Shown: positions 52,784-61,537 of the stretch, piece after piece
How positions within the stretch are numbered: position 1 is the first letter of the stretch
Layout of the letters: every line of letters starts with the position of its first letter
Source of the DNA: Actinomyces oricola
GTDB lineage: Bacteria; Actinomycetota; Actinomycetes; Actinomycetales; Actinomycetaceae
Reading direction: 5' to 3'
Assembly (NCBI RefSeq): GCF_004104015.1
Contig: NZ_RYFV01000019.1
Span: 1 to 61,646 of the forward strand
DNA: 61,646 nt
The notes under the pieces: generated by a model
Seen by the model: the letters and a program-made list of their open reading frames with translations, nothing else
Told to the model about the DNA's origin: nothing
Databases searched by the model: none
Translations under genes and position numbers: made by a program

Positions 52784-54868
52784 ATGGTCCCGAGTCCGCC
52801 TGATGACCTTGATGCCCTCGCCGCGGCAGATCCGACGGCCCTGGACTTCACCCTGGAGCGCATTGCCGTCTCCCGTGTTGATCTGTGGCCCGTCCTGGCC
52901 GCCAACCCGTCCACGCCGGAAACGGTGCTGGGAGTCATGCGTTCCTACGGGTCTGCTCAGGTCCAAGAGATCCTTGCGCATCGACAGACGCCCACGGCCG
53001 GGTCCCGCTCATCCCTCAGGCAGGTCGCAACAGACTCCCAAGGCCCCCTCGGTGTCGTTGAGGGTGGGCCATTGGGGGCTGTGGGCGACCAGGATGACTG
53101 GGACCTCAGTAATGGTGTGCGCCTGCTGCCCCCGGTTCCCATCTATTCCTGGGGCTCCCAGCCCTCTCAGCCCCCCAGGCGGCGGGCGGCCGGCGGTAGG
53201 CGGGCCAGGACCCGGCACCCCCGCGGCCATAAGCCGGCCGAGGCGCCCCAGCCTGAGGCGTTCAGGGCGCCGGAGGCGCCGCCGAATCGCTTCCAGGCCT
53301 CAGGGCCGCCCCAGGGCCAGTCACCGCCGCCCCGGGACGGCGGTGATCGCAGTTGTCCCTCTGACGGCCGGGGGCAGTCGGCGCCGCCCTGGGGCGGCGG
53401 CCCCGGGGCGGGTAGGGGACCCCAGGGAGGGAAGGCGTCCAGAGGGACAGCGCCCGGCCAGCGCGGCTCGGCCGCTCCCGCCGCGCAGCGCCGCCGGAGC
53501 GGCCAGGCTACGGCGCAGCGGAGAAAAGCGCAGCAGAGAAAGAGTTCTGGATCCTGGGTGGCAGTACTGGCGGTCATTGTCCTGATCCTGGGCCTAGGGC
53601 GGGGTTGCATCGGGATGCTTGGTCTTGACGGCCAGAGCACCAGCCACGCCCCGAGCGTGCGGCCCTCGACCATCCCGGGATTAGATGTGCGCACTCCGTC
53701 CTTGGGCTGGCTCCGCTACGGCACTTGGATTTTGGATCCAGCCCGTCTTGACCCCGATTTCGCCTCCGGTTTCACCGAGGCCTGGCGGATCCCGGGCCTG
53801 GCTCCCGGGAGTCGGGTTGAGGACTCTGAGGGCGGGAACCTGATTGCCGCCGAGCTCGCCGACGGTTCTGTGGGGCTATGGGACATGGGGGATGGCGCCG
53901 AGGAGGGGCCGGTTCAGATATGGTCGGGCCCCTGCCCCCAGGGGTGGGCCCTGGGGGCCAGGTCCCTGTGGTGCGGGAGCACGCAGATCAGTGTCTCAGA
54001 GGACGAGCAGGGGCAGGGCTCCCAGAGCGCGGCAACCGATGAGGTCAGCACCAATGCCACTGGCCGCCTGGTTGCTCAACGCAGTTCTTGGGCGCTTTTT
54101 GTGGAGGGCACGGGCTCTGACGGCCGGCCGGAGGGAGCGCTCTCAGTCTGGATGGTGAACCACTCGACGCCGTTATGGTCTTCGCCGGGTCCTTTCCGCA
54201 ATGTTGAGCAGGTCAATAGCCGACTCCTGCGGGCGCAGGACGCCACCAGCGGTGAGACGGTGCTCCTGGAGTGGGCCACTGGCCAGGAGGTCCTGCGCGG
54301 CGCGCAGGATGCCCAGGTGCTCCTCGCCGGGTCCGGTCAGGGGGTGTTTCTGATTGAGGCCGAGGCCGGCCGCGCCCAGTTCTACGACGCCGCGGGTGCG
54401 TCGCCGTCAGCACCCTACGAGGTCGACGCCGGGCGCCCGGTGCATCTCCTGGGGAGCCCGAGCGTTTTCAGCGAAGAGGAGTTCAACGCCCTTGTGGAGG
54501 ACGGGGCTCAGGCCGCTGCGAGGGGGACGTGGAACCTCTACCAAGGAGCGCAACAGGTCAATGTCGTGCTCCCGTCGGCCGGCGCCGACTGTGCGACATG
54601 GACTGTCGAGGGCCGGGAAGTGGACATTACGAGCCTGGCTGATGGCTCGGGCACCTGCCCAGTCACACTGACCCTGCTGGACGGGAAGGCCGATGATGGG
54701 GCGTCCGTCATCCTGCTTCAGGGCCCGAGCGGGGCACAGGTGACGACCGCCTCCACCAAGTCGAACGCGCCCAGCAGCACCGTGGCGGGAACAGTCACGG
54801 CGCTCTACTCCAGGCTCGTCGTCGCCAACCAGAACGGCGAGCTCGTGGGCTTCCTCCCCGAGGATTGA
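52784..54868 (+). CDS. Membrane-anchored protein with variant LRR N-terminus and beta-propeller-like exterior
   Basis: This is a protein of about 694 residues. Residues 1-60 (LAAADPTALDFTLERIAVSR, VLAANPSTPETVLGVMRSYG) resemble the variant leucine-rich repeat found at the start of actinobacterial signalling proteins. A Pro/Arg/Gly-rich basic linker (about 95-260) leads to one helix (VAVLAVIVLILGLGRGCIG, about 265-285). The exterior 400 residues have repeated Trp-containing strands (GSVGLWDMG, VSVWMVN-like ALSVWMVN) that look like a PQQ/WD-like propeller. The layout is cytosolic sensor, linker, helix and exported domain. Function is unknown. It may be leaderless; divergent trpS is separate. 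Confidence 0.8.
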   Translation: MVPSPPDDLDALAAADPTALDFTLERIAVSRVDLWPVLAANPSTPETVLGVMRSYGSAQVQEILAHRQTPTAGSRSSLRQVATDSQGPLGVVEGGPLGAVGDQDDWDLSNGVRLLPPVPIYSWGSQPSQPPRRRAAGGRRARTRHPRGHKPAEAPQPEAFRAPEAPPNRFQASGPPQGQSPPPRDGGDRSCPSDGRGQSAPPWGGGPGAGRGPQGGKASRGTAPGQRGSAAPAAQRRRSGQATAQRRKAQQRKSSGSWVAVLAVIVLILGLGRGCIGMLGLDGQSTSHAPSVRPSTIPGLDVRTPSLGWLRYGTWILDPARLDPDFASGFTEAWRIPGLAPGSRVEDSEGGNLIAAELADGSVGLWDMGDGAEEGPVQIWSGPCPQGWALGARSLWCGSTQISVSEDEQGQGSQSAATDEVSTNATGRLVAQRSSWALFVEGTGSDGRPEGALSVWMVNHSTPLWSSPGPFRNVEQVNSRLLRAQDATSGETVLLEWATGQEVLRGAQDAQVLLAGSGQGVFLIEAEAGRAQFYDAAGASPSAPYEVDAGRPVHLLGSPSVFSEEEFNALVEDGAQAAARGTWNLYQGAQQVNVVLPSAGADCATWTVEGREVDITSLADGSGTCPVTLTLLDGKADDGASVILLQGPSGAQVTTASTKSNAPSSTVAGTVTALYSRLVVANQNGELVGFLPED

Positions 54869-54870
54869 GC

Positions 54871-54952
54871 GCCGCCCGCCCCAAGGGGCGGCGACAATCC
54901 GGCTACGACGCGCCCCGCCGAGGAGTCCGCCGGCAGCCGATGGGCTCCTCGG
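54871..54952. terminator. Two hairpins between convergent genes
   Basis: GCCGCC/GGCGGC (54871-54892) follows the membrane-protein stop, and CCGAGGAG (54918-54925) pairs with CTCCTCGG (54945-54952) before the end of glgX. No U-tract. Confidence 0.45.
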
Positions 54953-54978
54953 TCGAAACAGTAATCCTGCCCGACTGG

Positions 54979-57342
54979 CTAGCCGGCAGTGGCCATCTCG
55001 TCCTGGTCGCGGGGAGCCGGCCCCAGGAGCTCCCCGGACAGGTAGATCCTCAGGCTCAGGGGATCCATGGTCGTGGTATCACCGGGCCGGTCCTGACGGC
55101 AGTCGGTGGTCCCGGCCCGCGGGCCCCGCGAGCGCCCATGACACACCGCGCGGGCGGCGGCCTCGGTGCGGAACACCCGTCGGGCCAGGGCGAAGGCCGA
55201 GGTGCGCGGGCGCGGCACCGCCCAGGTGGAATCCCATATCAGGTGCCAGTCGGTGTTGTGCCCATTGGGCAGGACCACGTCGACCTGGTCCAGTGAGCCG
55301 TTAATGACCACCAGCAGGTCGTCGTCGCCCCAGCTGGCTCCCGATCGCAGCATCTGTACCACCCGGGTGTGGCAGTCGTGCCAGTCCTGGGCACTCATGT
55401 GCATGGCGTCGGCCCGATACCAGGACAGGTCCGGCAGAGTGTCATCCTCAGGGACCATGCCGGTGGCGAAACGGTCCGGACGGAGCACCGGATGCTCATC
55501 GCGCAGCCGGATGAGGAAGCGGGTGGTGGCCACCAGGTCCTTCTGCCAGGCCTCCAGGTCCCAGTTGTACCAGGAGATGGGGGAGTCCTGGCAGTAGGAG
55601 TTGTTGTTACCGCCCTGCGTGCGGCCCATCTCGTCACCGCCCAGCAGCATGGGGGTGCCGGCACTAATGAGCAGGGTGCCCAGCAAGTTGCGGGCTGAAC
55701 GGCGGCGCAGCACCTCGATCGGCCCGCCGTCCAAACCCTCGGGGACGGGGCCCTCGAAGTTGTGATTCCACGAGCGGTTGTCGTCAGTGCCGTCGCGGTT
55801 GTCCTCACCGTTGGCCAAGTTGTGCTTGTGGTCGTAGCAGGTCAAATCCCGCAGGGTGAAGCCGTCGTGAGCGGTGACGAAGTTGATGCTCGCCAGCGGG
55901 CCGCGCCCGCCGGGGTACTCGCCGTGAATGAACACATCGGCGCTGCCGGACAGGCGCGTGGCCAGGTCGCGCAGATCGGAGCCCGGGCGGCCCTTGGACA
56001 TCTCTGAGGCGTCGTGCAGCCAGAAGGAGCGCACTGTGCCCCGGTAGCGGTCGTTCCAGTCGTGAAAGGGGGAGGGGAACTCCCCGGTGCGCCAGCCGCC
56101 GGGGCCTATGTCCCAGGGCTCGGCAATGAGCTTGACATCGCTGAGGACCGGGTCGACCGCCATGCCGACGAGCAGCGGGTGGCGCGGGGTGAACTCCGCG
56201 GCGTTGCGGCCCAGCGTCACGGCCAGGTCGAAGCGGAAGCCGTCGACGCCGACGTCACCGGCCCAGTAGCGCAGCGAGTCCAGGACCAGCTGGACGGCGC
56301 GGGTGGAACGGAAGTCCACGGTGTTGCCGGTGCCCGTGACGTCCACGTACCCGGCTGGGCGGTGCGGCGCGTGCAGGTAGTACTCCAAGTTGCCCAGGCC
56401 GCGCAGAGACAGTGAGGGCCCGTCCATGCCGCCCTCGCAGGTGTGGTTGTAGACCACGTCCATGACGACCTCCAGGCCCGCCTCGTGCAGGAGGGAGACC
56501 ATGCCGCGGACCTCGTCAAGGATGGCCTGGGGCCCGGAGGCCTGGGCGGCGGCCGTGGCGTAGGAGGGTTCGGGGGCGAAGTAGCTCAGGGTCGAGTAGC
56601 CCCAGTAGTTCGTGCGGTTCTTGAGCTGGAGGAACGCCTCGGAGAAGGCCGCGTGAATGGGCAGCAGTTCAATGGTGGTCACGCCCAGGGATTTCAGGTG
56701 GGAGATGGTGGCCGGATGGGCCAAGCCCGCGTAGGTGCCGCGCAGGTGCTCGGGCACACCGGGGAGGTTGAGTGTCAGTCCTTTAACGTGGGTCTCGTAG
56801 ACGACCGTGCGATTCCAGGGGATTCGCGGTCCGGGGACCACCGGGAAGGAGGGGCCGGTGACCACGCTCAGGCTCACGAAGCCCGCAGAGTCCAGGGCGG
56901 AGGGGCTGAAGGGCACGAAAGTGGGGGCCAAATCCTTATCGACGGCGTGCGCGTAGACCTCAGGGGATAGGAGGGTTTGACCGGCCAAGGATCTGGCGTA
57001 GGGGTCGATGAGCAGTTTGCGGGGGTTGTGGAGCAGGCCCTCGGAGGGGTTCCACTCGCCGTGAACGCGGTAACCGTAGCGCTGGCCCGCACCCACCCCG
57101 GGCACGTGGGCGCTCCAGGCCCCGTGGAGGGGGCCGTGCATCCCGATTCGCCGCTCGCTGGTGATGGCCCCCTCGGCGTCAGTTTGAACCAGGCACAGGT
57201 CGACGGCCCGGGCGTGCGGGGCGACGATGACGAAGTCTGTGCCGTCCCCTGCCAGGGTCGCACCCACGCGGCTGCGGTTGGTGGCGTCGCAGGCGGCTAG
57301 CGGTGCTGCCTCGGTAAGGGGTGGATAGGACATGGGCTCCAT
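54979..57342 (-). CDS. glgX: Glycogen debranching enzyme GlgX
   Basis: This 787-residue isoamylase-type GH13_11 enzyme cuts alpha-1,6 branches of limit dextrin left by GlgP. A CBM48 domain (FVIVAPHARAVDLCLVQTD) precedes the barrel: VVYETHVKGLT, VVMDVVYNHTCEGG, the nucleophile in DGFRFDLAVTLGR, the acid in LIAEPWDIGPGGW, and NFVTAHDGFTL. NNNSYCQD is a family motif. The last 50 residues are a less conserved basic extension, making it longer than E. coli GlgX (about 660). Start ATG 57342 or 57333. Confidence 0.95.
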   Translation of the reverse strand: MEPMSYPPLTEAAPLAACDATNRSRVGATLAGDGTDFVIVAPHARAVDLCLVQTDAEGAITSERRIGMHGPLHGAWSAHVPGVGAGQRYGYRVHGEWNPSEGLLHNPRKLLIDPYARSLAGQTLLSPEVYAHAVDKDLAPTFVPFSPSALDSAGFVSLSVVTGPSFPVVPGPRIPWNRTVVYETHVKGLTLNLPGVPEHLRGTYAGLAHPATISHLKSLGVTTIELLPIHAAFSEAFLQLKNRTNYWGYSTLSYFAPEPSYATAAAQASGPQAILDEVRGMVSLLHEAGLEVVMDVVYNHTCEGGMDGPSLSLRGLGNLEYYLHAPHRPAGYVDVTGTGNTVDFRSTRAVQLVLDSLRYWAGDVGVDGFRFDLAVTLGRNAAEFTPRHPLLVGMAVDPVLSDVKLIAEPWDIGPGGWRTGEFPSPFHDWNDRYRGTVRSFWLHDASEMSKGRPGSDLRDLATRLSGSADVFIHGEYPGGRGPLASINFVTAHDGFTLRDLTCYDHKHNLANGEDNRDGTDDNRSWNHNFEGPVPEGLDGGPIEVLRRRSARNLLGTLLISAGTPMLLGGDEMGRTQGGNNNSYCQDSPISWYNWDLEAWQKDLVATTRFLIRLRDEHPVLRPDRFATGMVPEDDTLPDLSWYRADAMHMSAQDWHDCHTRVVQMLRSGASWGDDDLLVVINGSLDQVDVVLPNGHNTDWHLIWDSTWAVPRPRTSAFALARRVFRTEAAARAVCHGRSRGPRAGTTDCRQDRPGDTTTMDPLSLRIYLSGELLGPAPRDQDEMATAG

Positions 57343-57600
57343 TGTCGCGACTCAACTCCATGCTGGCCAACTCGGCGAGCCGTCGTGGAGGGATGAATTC
57401 TTAATCCCCGTGCCGCTCCGGCCGGCGGCGCCGGAGCAGGGCCCTTCTCCACGCTCACTTGAGCGCGGCAATACGCGGTTCTCGCCATTCGCTATGGTTT
57501 TCGATTGACATATCGTCTTAGCAGTGGGGCCGCGGCCGGGGTGTCCCAGGTGATCCAGCGCTCATCGGAGTGCGGCCCCGGTTATGGCAACCTTGGGGGC

Positions 57601-58383
57601 ATGAAAACCGTGGTCTGCATCAAGCACGTCCCCGACGTGCAGTCCGAGCGGCGCCTGGAGGACGGGCGCCTCGTGCGCGGCGAGGACGATGTCCTCAATG
57701 AGCTCGATGAGAATGCCATCGAGGCCGCCGTCTCCATTGCCGAAGAGCTCGGCGGCGAGGTGATTGCACTGACCATGGGACCCGAGGACGCTGAGGACAG
57801 CGTGCGCCGCGCCCTTCAGATGGGCGCCGACTCCGGTGTTGTGGTCAGTGACGACTCCCTGGCCGGCGCCGACGTCGTGGCCACCGCCAAGACCCTGGCC
57901 GCGGCCATCGCCCGCATTGGCGGGGCGAGCAGCGGCACCGGCGACGTCGACCTGATCGTCACCGGCATGGCCTCCCTGGACGCCATGACCTCCATGCTGC
58001 CCGGCGCACTCGCGGCTGCGCTCGAGGTGCCGGCCCTGACCCTGGCCTCCTGCCTGGAGGTGGAGGGCGCGACCGCGACCATTACCCGTTCCTGGGGGAG
58101 CGTGCGCCAGACGCTCAGCGCCCCCCTGCCGGCCCTGGTGTCGGTCACCGACCAGGCTAACGAGCCGCGTTACCCCAACTTCGCGGCCATGCGCGCCGCC
58201 AAGAAGAAGCCCGTGGAGCTATGGGACCTCAATGAGCTCGGTCTGGAGCCCAGCGCCGGCCCCGTCCTGCCGGTGGTCCACTACGAGGAGAGACCGGCTC
58301 GCCAGGCCGGCATTATTCGCACCGACGCGGGCGAGGCGGGCCGGGACCTGGCCGCCTGGCTGGTGGACAACAAGCTCGTCTGA
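57601..58383 (+). CDS. etfB: Electron transfer flavoprotein beta subunit
   Basis: This 260-residue subunit binds AMP and, with EtfA, carries electrons from flavin dehydrogenases. It starts MKTVVCIKHVPDVQSE; LIVTGMASLDAMTSMLPG and DQANEPRYPNFAAMRAAKKK are the conserved AMP-loop and signature regions. ATG 57601 is chosen over upstream positions because this is the conserved N-terminus. etfA follows after 47 bases. No acyl-CoA dehydrogenase or ETF oxidoreductase is in the window. The 258-base gap before it shows no gene. Confidence 0.95.
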   Translation: MKTVVCIKHVPDVQSERRLEDGRLVRGEDDVLNELDENAIEAAVSIAEELGGEVIALTMGPEDAEDSVRRALQMGADSGVVVSDDSLAGADVVATAKTLAAAIARIGGASSGTGDVDLIVTGMASLDAMTSMLPGALAAALEVPALTLASCLEVEGATATITRSWGSVRQTLSAPLPALVSVTDQANEPRYPNFAAMRAAKKKPVELWDLNELGLEPSAGPVLPVVHYEERPARQAGIIRTDAGEAGRDLAAWLVDNKLV

Positions 58384-58430
58384 GCCGCCCCGCGCCCCGG
58401 CTCAACCTCCTGAAGAAAGAAGCTGATCCC

Positions 58431-59426
58431 ATGCTCGACGCCCCCGTGCTCGTGCTGGCCGACCTCGATATCTCCGAGGCCGGTCCCGCCATGCCCACCG
58501 GCCCCTCCCTGGAGCTGCTGACCGCGGCCCGCTCGCTGACCGATCAGGACGTTGTCGCCCTGGTCCTGGAACAGATCGACCCCCGGGCCCTGACCCAGCT
58601 CGCCGCCGCCGGAGCCACCCGGGTGCTCAGTGCCGACCTCGGCCGGGCCGCGGCGCTGGCGGCCGCCGGAGCCGACGCCGTTGTGGCGGCGGTCAGGGTG
58701 GTCCATCCCGCCGCTGTCCTGGTCGTCAGCGACTACCGCGGCAAGGAGCTCGCTGGGCGCGCAGCGGTCGTGCTGGGCTCCGCCTGCGCCTGCGATGTCG
58801 CCGAGCTCGAGGTGGTCGACGGCGAACTGCGCGCCTCCAAACTGGTCCTCTCCGGCTCCTGGTCCACCACCATCTCAGTGGCGCCGCGCCCCGAGGAGAC
58901 GCCCGTCATCGCCCTGCGCCCCGGGGCGATTGAGGCGGTCGCCGACCCGGCGGCCGCGCCGGCGCAACTGGAGGCCCTCAAGGTGGAGTTGTCCCCTCAG
59001 GCGGCGGCTGTGCGCCTGGTGTCCAGTGAGCGCGCCGCCGGCTCGGAAGGGCCGGGGCTGGCCGAGGCCCGCACTGTGGTGGTGGGCGGCCGCGGCGTCG
59101 ACGGCGACTTCGATCTGGTCCGCTCTCTGGCCGAGCCGCTGGGTGCGGCGGTGGGTGCTACGCGTGTGGCCTGCGACGAAGGTTGGATCGAGCGCTCAGC
59201 GCAGATCGGTCAGACCGGGGAAACGGTCTCACCGCGGCTGTACGTTGGCCTGGGCGTCTCCGGCGCCGTCCACCACACCTCTGGCATTCAGGGCGCCGGC
59301 ACCATTGTGGCGGTCTGCGACGACTCGGAGGCGCCGATTTTCGAGATGGCCGACTATGGCGTCGTCGGGGATGTCGCTGAGGTCGTCCCCCAGCTCGTTG
59401 AGGAGTTGACGCGCCTGCGCGGTTGA
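58431..59426 (+). CDS. etfA: Electron transfer flavoprotein alpha subunit
   Basis: This 331-residue FAD-binding subunit partners EtfB. The C-terminal FAD domain is clear: VVGGRGVDGDFDLVRSLAEP, GQTGETVSPRLYVGLGVSGA, HHTSGIQGAGTIVAV and DYGVVGDVAEVVPQL. The N-terminal half is divergent, as usual. It starts 47 bases after etfB and is followed by a strong hairpin, so etfBA is a two-gene operon. Confidence 0.96.
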   Translation: MLDAPVLVLADLDISEAGPAMPTGPSLELLTAARSLTDQDVVALVLEQIDPRALTQLAAAGATRVLSADLGRAAALAAAGADAVVAAVRVVHPAAVLVVSDYRGKELAGRAAVVLGSACACDVAELEVVDGELRASKLVLSGSWSTTISVAPRPEETPVIALRPGAIEAVADPAAAPAQLEALKVELSPQAAAVRLVSSERAAGSEGPGLAEARTVVVGGRGVDGDFDLVRSLAEPLGAAVGATRVACDEGWIERSAQIGQTGETVSPRLYVGLGVSGAVHHTSGIQGAGTIVAVCDDSEAPIFEMADYGVVGDVAEVVPQLVEELTRLRG

Positions 59427-59451
59427 GGCGAATCGCCGCCCGCAGACTGAC

Positions 59452-59483
59452 CGCCCCGCCTGGGATGTCCCAGGCGGGGCGGC
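59452..59483. terminator. 15-bp perfect hairpin after etfA
   Basis: CCGCCCCGCCTGGGA (59452-59466) pairs with TCCCAGGCGGGGCGG (59469-59483) with only two bases between the arms, 26 bases after the etfA stop. Confidence 0.7.
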
Positions 59484-59580
59484 GCGCTGGGGGCGTCCGG
59501 GGCGTACGGGCAGCGGCCCGTTCGTGAGCGCCCGGTGGGGCGGCGGGCCGACACCGGCGGGAGGCGCTGGACGTTGACAG

Positions 59581-59627
59581 AACCCATCATCTGTGCCACT
59601 GTATTAATGCAGTAATACAGATGGGTT
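59581..59627. promoter_or_regulatory. YtrA-type operator with nested palindromes
   Basis: The inner palindrome is CTGTATTA-ATGCAG-TAATACAG (59599-59620). An outer pair AACCCATC (59581-59588) and GATGGGTT (59620-59627) surrounds it. It lies 38 bases before the GntR gene and just after a TTGACA (59574-59579) that may be the -35, so bound repressor would block the promoter. Confidence 0.7.
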
Positions 59628-59664
59628 GTGAGCCCGTCTGTCCGCCCGGCCACCAAGGAGTCCT

Positions 59665-60051
59665 ATGAAGCTCGATGGCTCCCGCCCCATTTGGGTCCAG
59701 TTGGTCGACGACTTCCGCCGCCGGATCGTCTCCGGCCGCTGGCCGCCCGGCGCCAAGATCCCCAGCGTGCGCGAGCTCGCGACGGACGCGGGCGTCAACC
59801 CCAACACGGTCCAACGGGCCCTGTCCGAGCTCGACAGGGCGGGACTGACCGTCACCGAGCGAACCGCCGGCCGCTTCGTGACCACGGACGTCACCGTCGT
59901 TGCCGCAGTCCGCCACCGACTGGCCACCGCCACCACCGACACCTATATCGAAACCGTTGCCGCCATGGGGATGGACCTGGGCGAGACCACTGAGCTCCTC
60001 CAGCAGCGCTGGTCCATCCACGGCGGCCCGACCCCAGGAGACGCCTCATGA
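59665..60051 (+). CDS. GntR family regulator, YtrA type
   Basis: This is a 128-residue regulator with an N-terminal winged helix (IWVQLVDDFRRRIVSG, AKIPSVRELATDAGVNPNTVQ) and a short helical tail. AAGGAG precedes ATG 59665. It overlaps the ABC ATPase by four bases and has a clear palindrome in its own promoter, so it most likely represses its own operon. YtrA regulators often answer cell-wall-targeting compounds or govern ABC export genes. Confidence 0.93.
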   Translation: MKLDGSRPIWVQLVDDFRRRIVSGRWPPGAKIPSVRELATDAGVNPNTVQRALSELDRAGLTVTERTAGRFVTTDVTVVAAVRHRLATATTDTYIETVAAMGMDLGETTELLQQRWSIHGGPTPGDAS

Positions 60052-60800
60052 GCGCAGACCCGGACCTGACCAGCGCCTTCACCTCTATTGACTCGCCCGA
60101 CGGCGCCGTCCCCCTGGTGACCGTCTCGCACCTGACCAAGGCCTACCGCGGTCGCCCGGCCTTAAAGGACCTCACCCTCGACCTGCCGGCGGGTCGAATC
60201 GTGGGTCTCATGGGCGCCAATGGCTCGGGCAAGACCACCCTGCTGAAGATTCTCGCCGGCGTCCTGGCCGACTATGAGGGGAAAGTGGCCATCGCCGGAC
60301 GCGAGCCCGGACCCGCCACCAAGGCAATGGTCTCCTTCCTGCCCGACGCCGATTTCCTCGCCCCCACTCTGACCCCGACCGCCGCCATCGCCCTCTACAA
60401 GCGTTTCTTTGCAGACTTCGACGCCGACAAGGCCGCCGAGCTCGTGCATTTCTTCAAGCTTCCCGCGGATCAGCGGATCAAGGAGATGAGTAAGGGCATG
60501 GGGGAGAAGCTGCGCATTAGCCTGGCCATGTCCCGGCGCGCTCGCGTCTACCTCTTGGACGAGCCCATCTCCGGCATCGACCCCGCCGCCCGCGACGTCA
60601 TTATGTCCGGCATTCTGCAGGACTTCGACTCGGACGCCCTCATGCTCATCTCCACCCACCTCATCGCCGACATTGAGCCCATTATTGATTCGGCAATCTT
60701 CATTAAGGACGGGCGCCTGCTGCTGGCCGGCGACGCCGATGACCTGCGCCAGGCCACAGCCATGAGCCTGGACGCACTGTTCCGTAAGGAGTACCGCTAA
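60048..60800 (+). CDS. ABC transporter ATP-binding protein
   Basis: This is a 250-residue ATPase subunit. It has Walker A GANGSGKTT, a divergent signature MSKGMGEKLRISLAM in place of LSGGQ, Walker B VYLLDEPISGID, and the H-loop LISTHLI. This form is typical of YtrB-like ATPases. It overlaps the regulator before it (four bases) and the permease after it (one base), so the three are coupled. Cargo unknown; antibiotic or envelope-stress export is plausible. Confidence 0.93.
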   Translation: MSADPDLTSAFTSIDSPDGAVPLVTVSHLTKAYRGRPALKDLTLDLPAGRIVGLMGANGSGKTTLLKILAGVLADYEGKVAIAGREPGPATKAMVSFLPDADFLAPTLTPTAAIALYKRFFADFDADKAAELVHFFKLPADQRIKEMSKGMGEKLRISLAMSRRARVYLLDEPISGIDPAARDVIMSGILQDFDSDALMLISTHLIADIEPIIDSAIFIKDGRLLLAGDADDLRQATAMSLDALFRKEYR

Positions 60801-61537
60801 TGTTCGCCGCTCTGTTCGCCCAAGAGGCCCGCACCCTGGGGGGTCGTAATGCCGCTGGAGCCGGGCTTGCCGCCCTGGTGTGCCTCGGCTCCCTGGCCTT
60901 GACCCTGCTTGATATCCCGAAAGTGACCTCACTGCTGTTCGTCATGGCGGTCGCTGCCATAATCGTTATGCCCATGATTGCGCTGATCCAGATCGCCGTG
61001 GAGTACTGGCAGTCCATGTACGGCGGACGCGGGTACTTCACCATGAGCCTGCCCGTGCGCGGCCGAACCGTTTTCGCCGCCAAGGTTCTTTACGCCCTGG
61101 CCGCCGCTCTCGTCACCATCCTCGCCTCTGCGCTATTGCTGCTCGTCTGGGCCGCTGCAATGGCCCGGACCATGGGGGTGAGTCTGGGTGAACTGCTGGA
61201 GCCGCTGCGCCTCATGGTGGGGATGGCGAGCACCGAGGGCGTGGTCTTCATGGGCGCCTCCACGCTCATCTCCATGGTGGTCTTCGTCGTCCAGTGCGCC
61301 TCGGTCATGAGTATTGGCGCCCAGGGCCGGTGGAATCACCTCGGTTTTGGGGCGCCCATGATCGGCTTCGTCGTCCTCTACCTGGTCAACCAGGTCGTCG
61401 CCCTCGTCTCCATGCTGTTCTTCCCCCTGAGCATTGATCTGATCAACGGCGGTTTCACTACCCGCACCATGCTCCCCATGATGATCGAGGCAATGCGCAC
61501 CAACAGCGACCCCGTGGTCCTAGTGTCGTGTTTCTGA
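60800..61537 (+). CDS. ABC transporter permease, 3' end replaced by an insertion sequence
   Basis: This 245-residue membrane protein has five or six helices, including TSLLFVMAVAAIIVMPMIAL and VVLYLVNQVVALVSMLF. It belongs with the preceding ATPase, starting in its stop codon. The last residues (VSCF) are encoded by the end of an IS630-family element that begins near the TA at 61521, so the natural C-terminus, probably one more helix, is lost. The product may still fold but is likely impaired. Confidence 0.78.
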   Translation: MFAALFAQEARTLGGRNAAGAGLAALVCLGSLALTLLDIPKVTSLLFVMAVAAIIVMPMIALIQIAVEYWQSMYGGRGYFTMSLPVRGRTVFAAKVLYALAAALVTILASALLLLVWAAAMARTMGVSLGELLEPLRLMVGMASTEGVVFMGASTLISMVVFVVQCASVMSIGAQGRWNHLGFGAPMIGFVVLYLVNQVVALVSMLFFPLSIDLINGGFTTRTMLPMMIEAMRTNSDPVVLVSCF

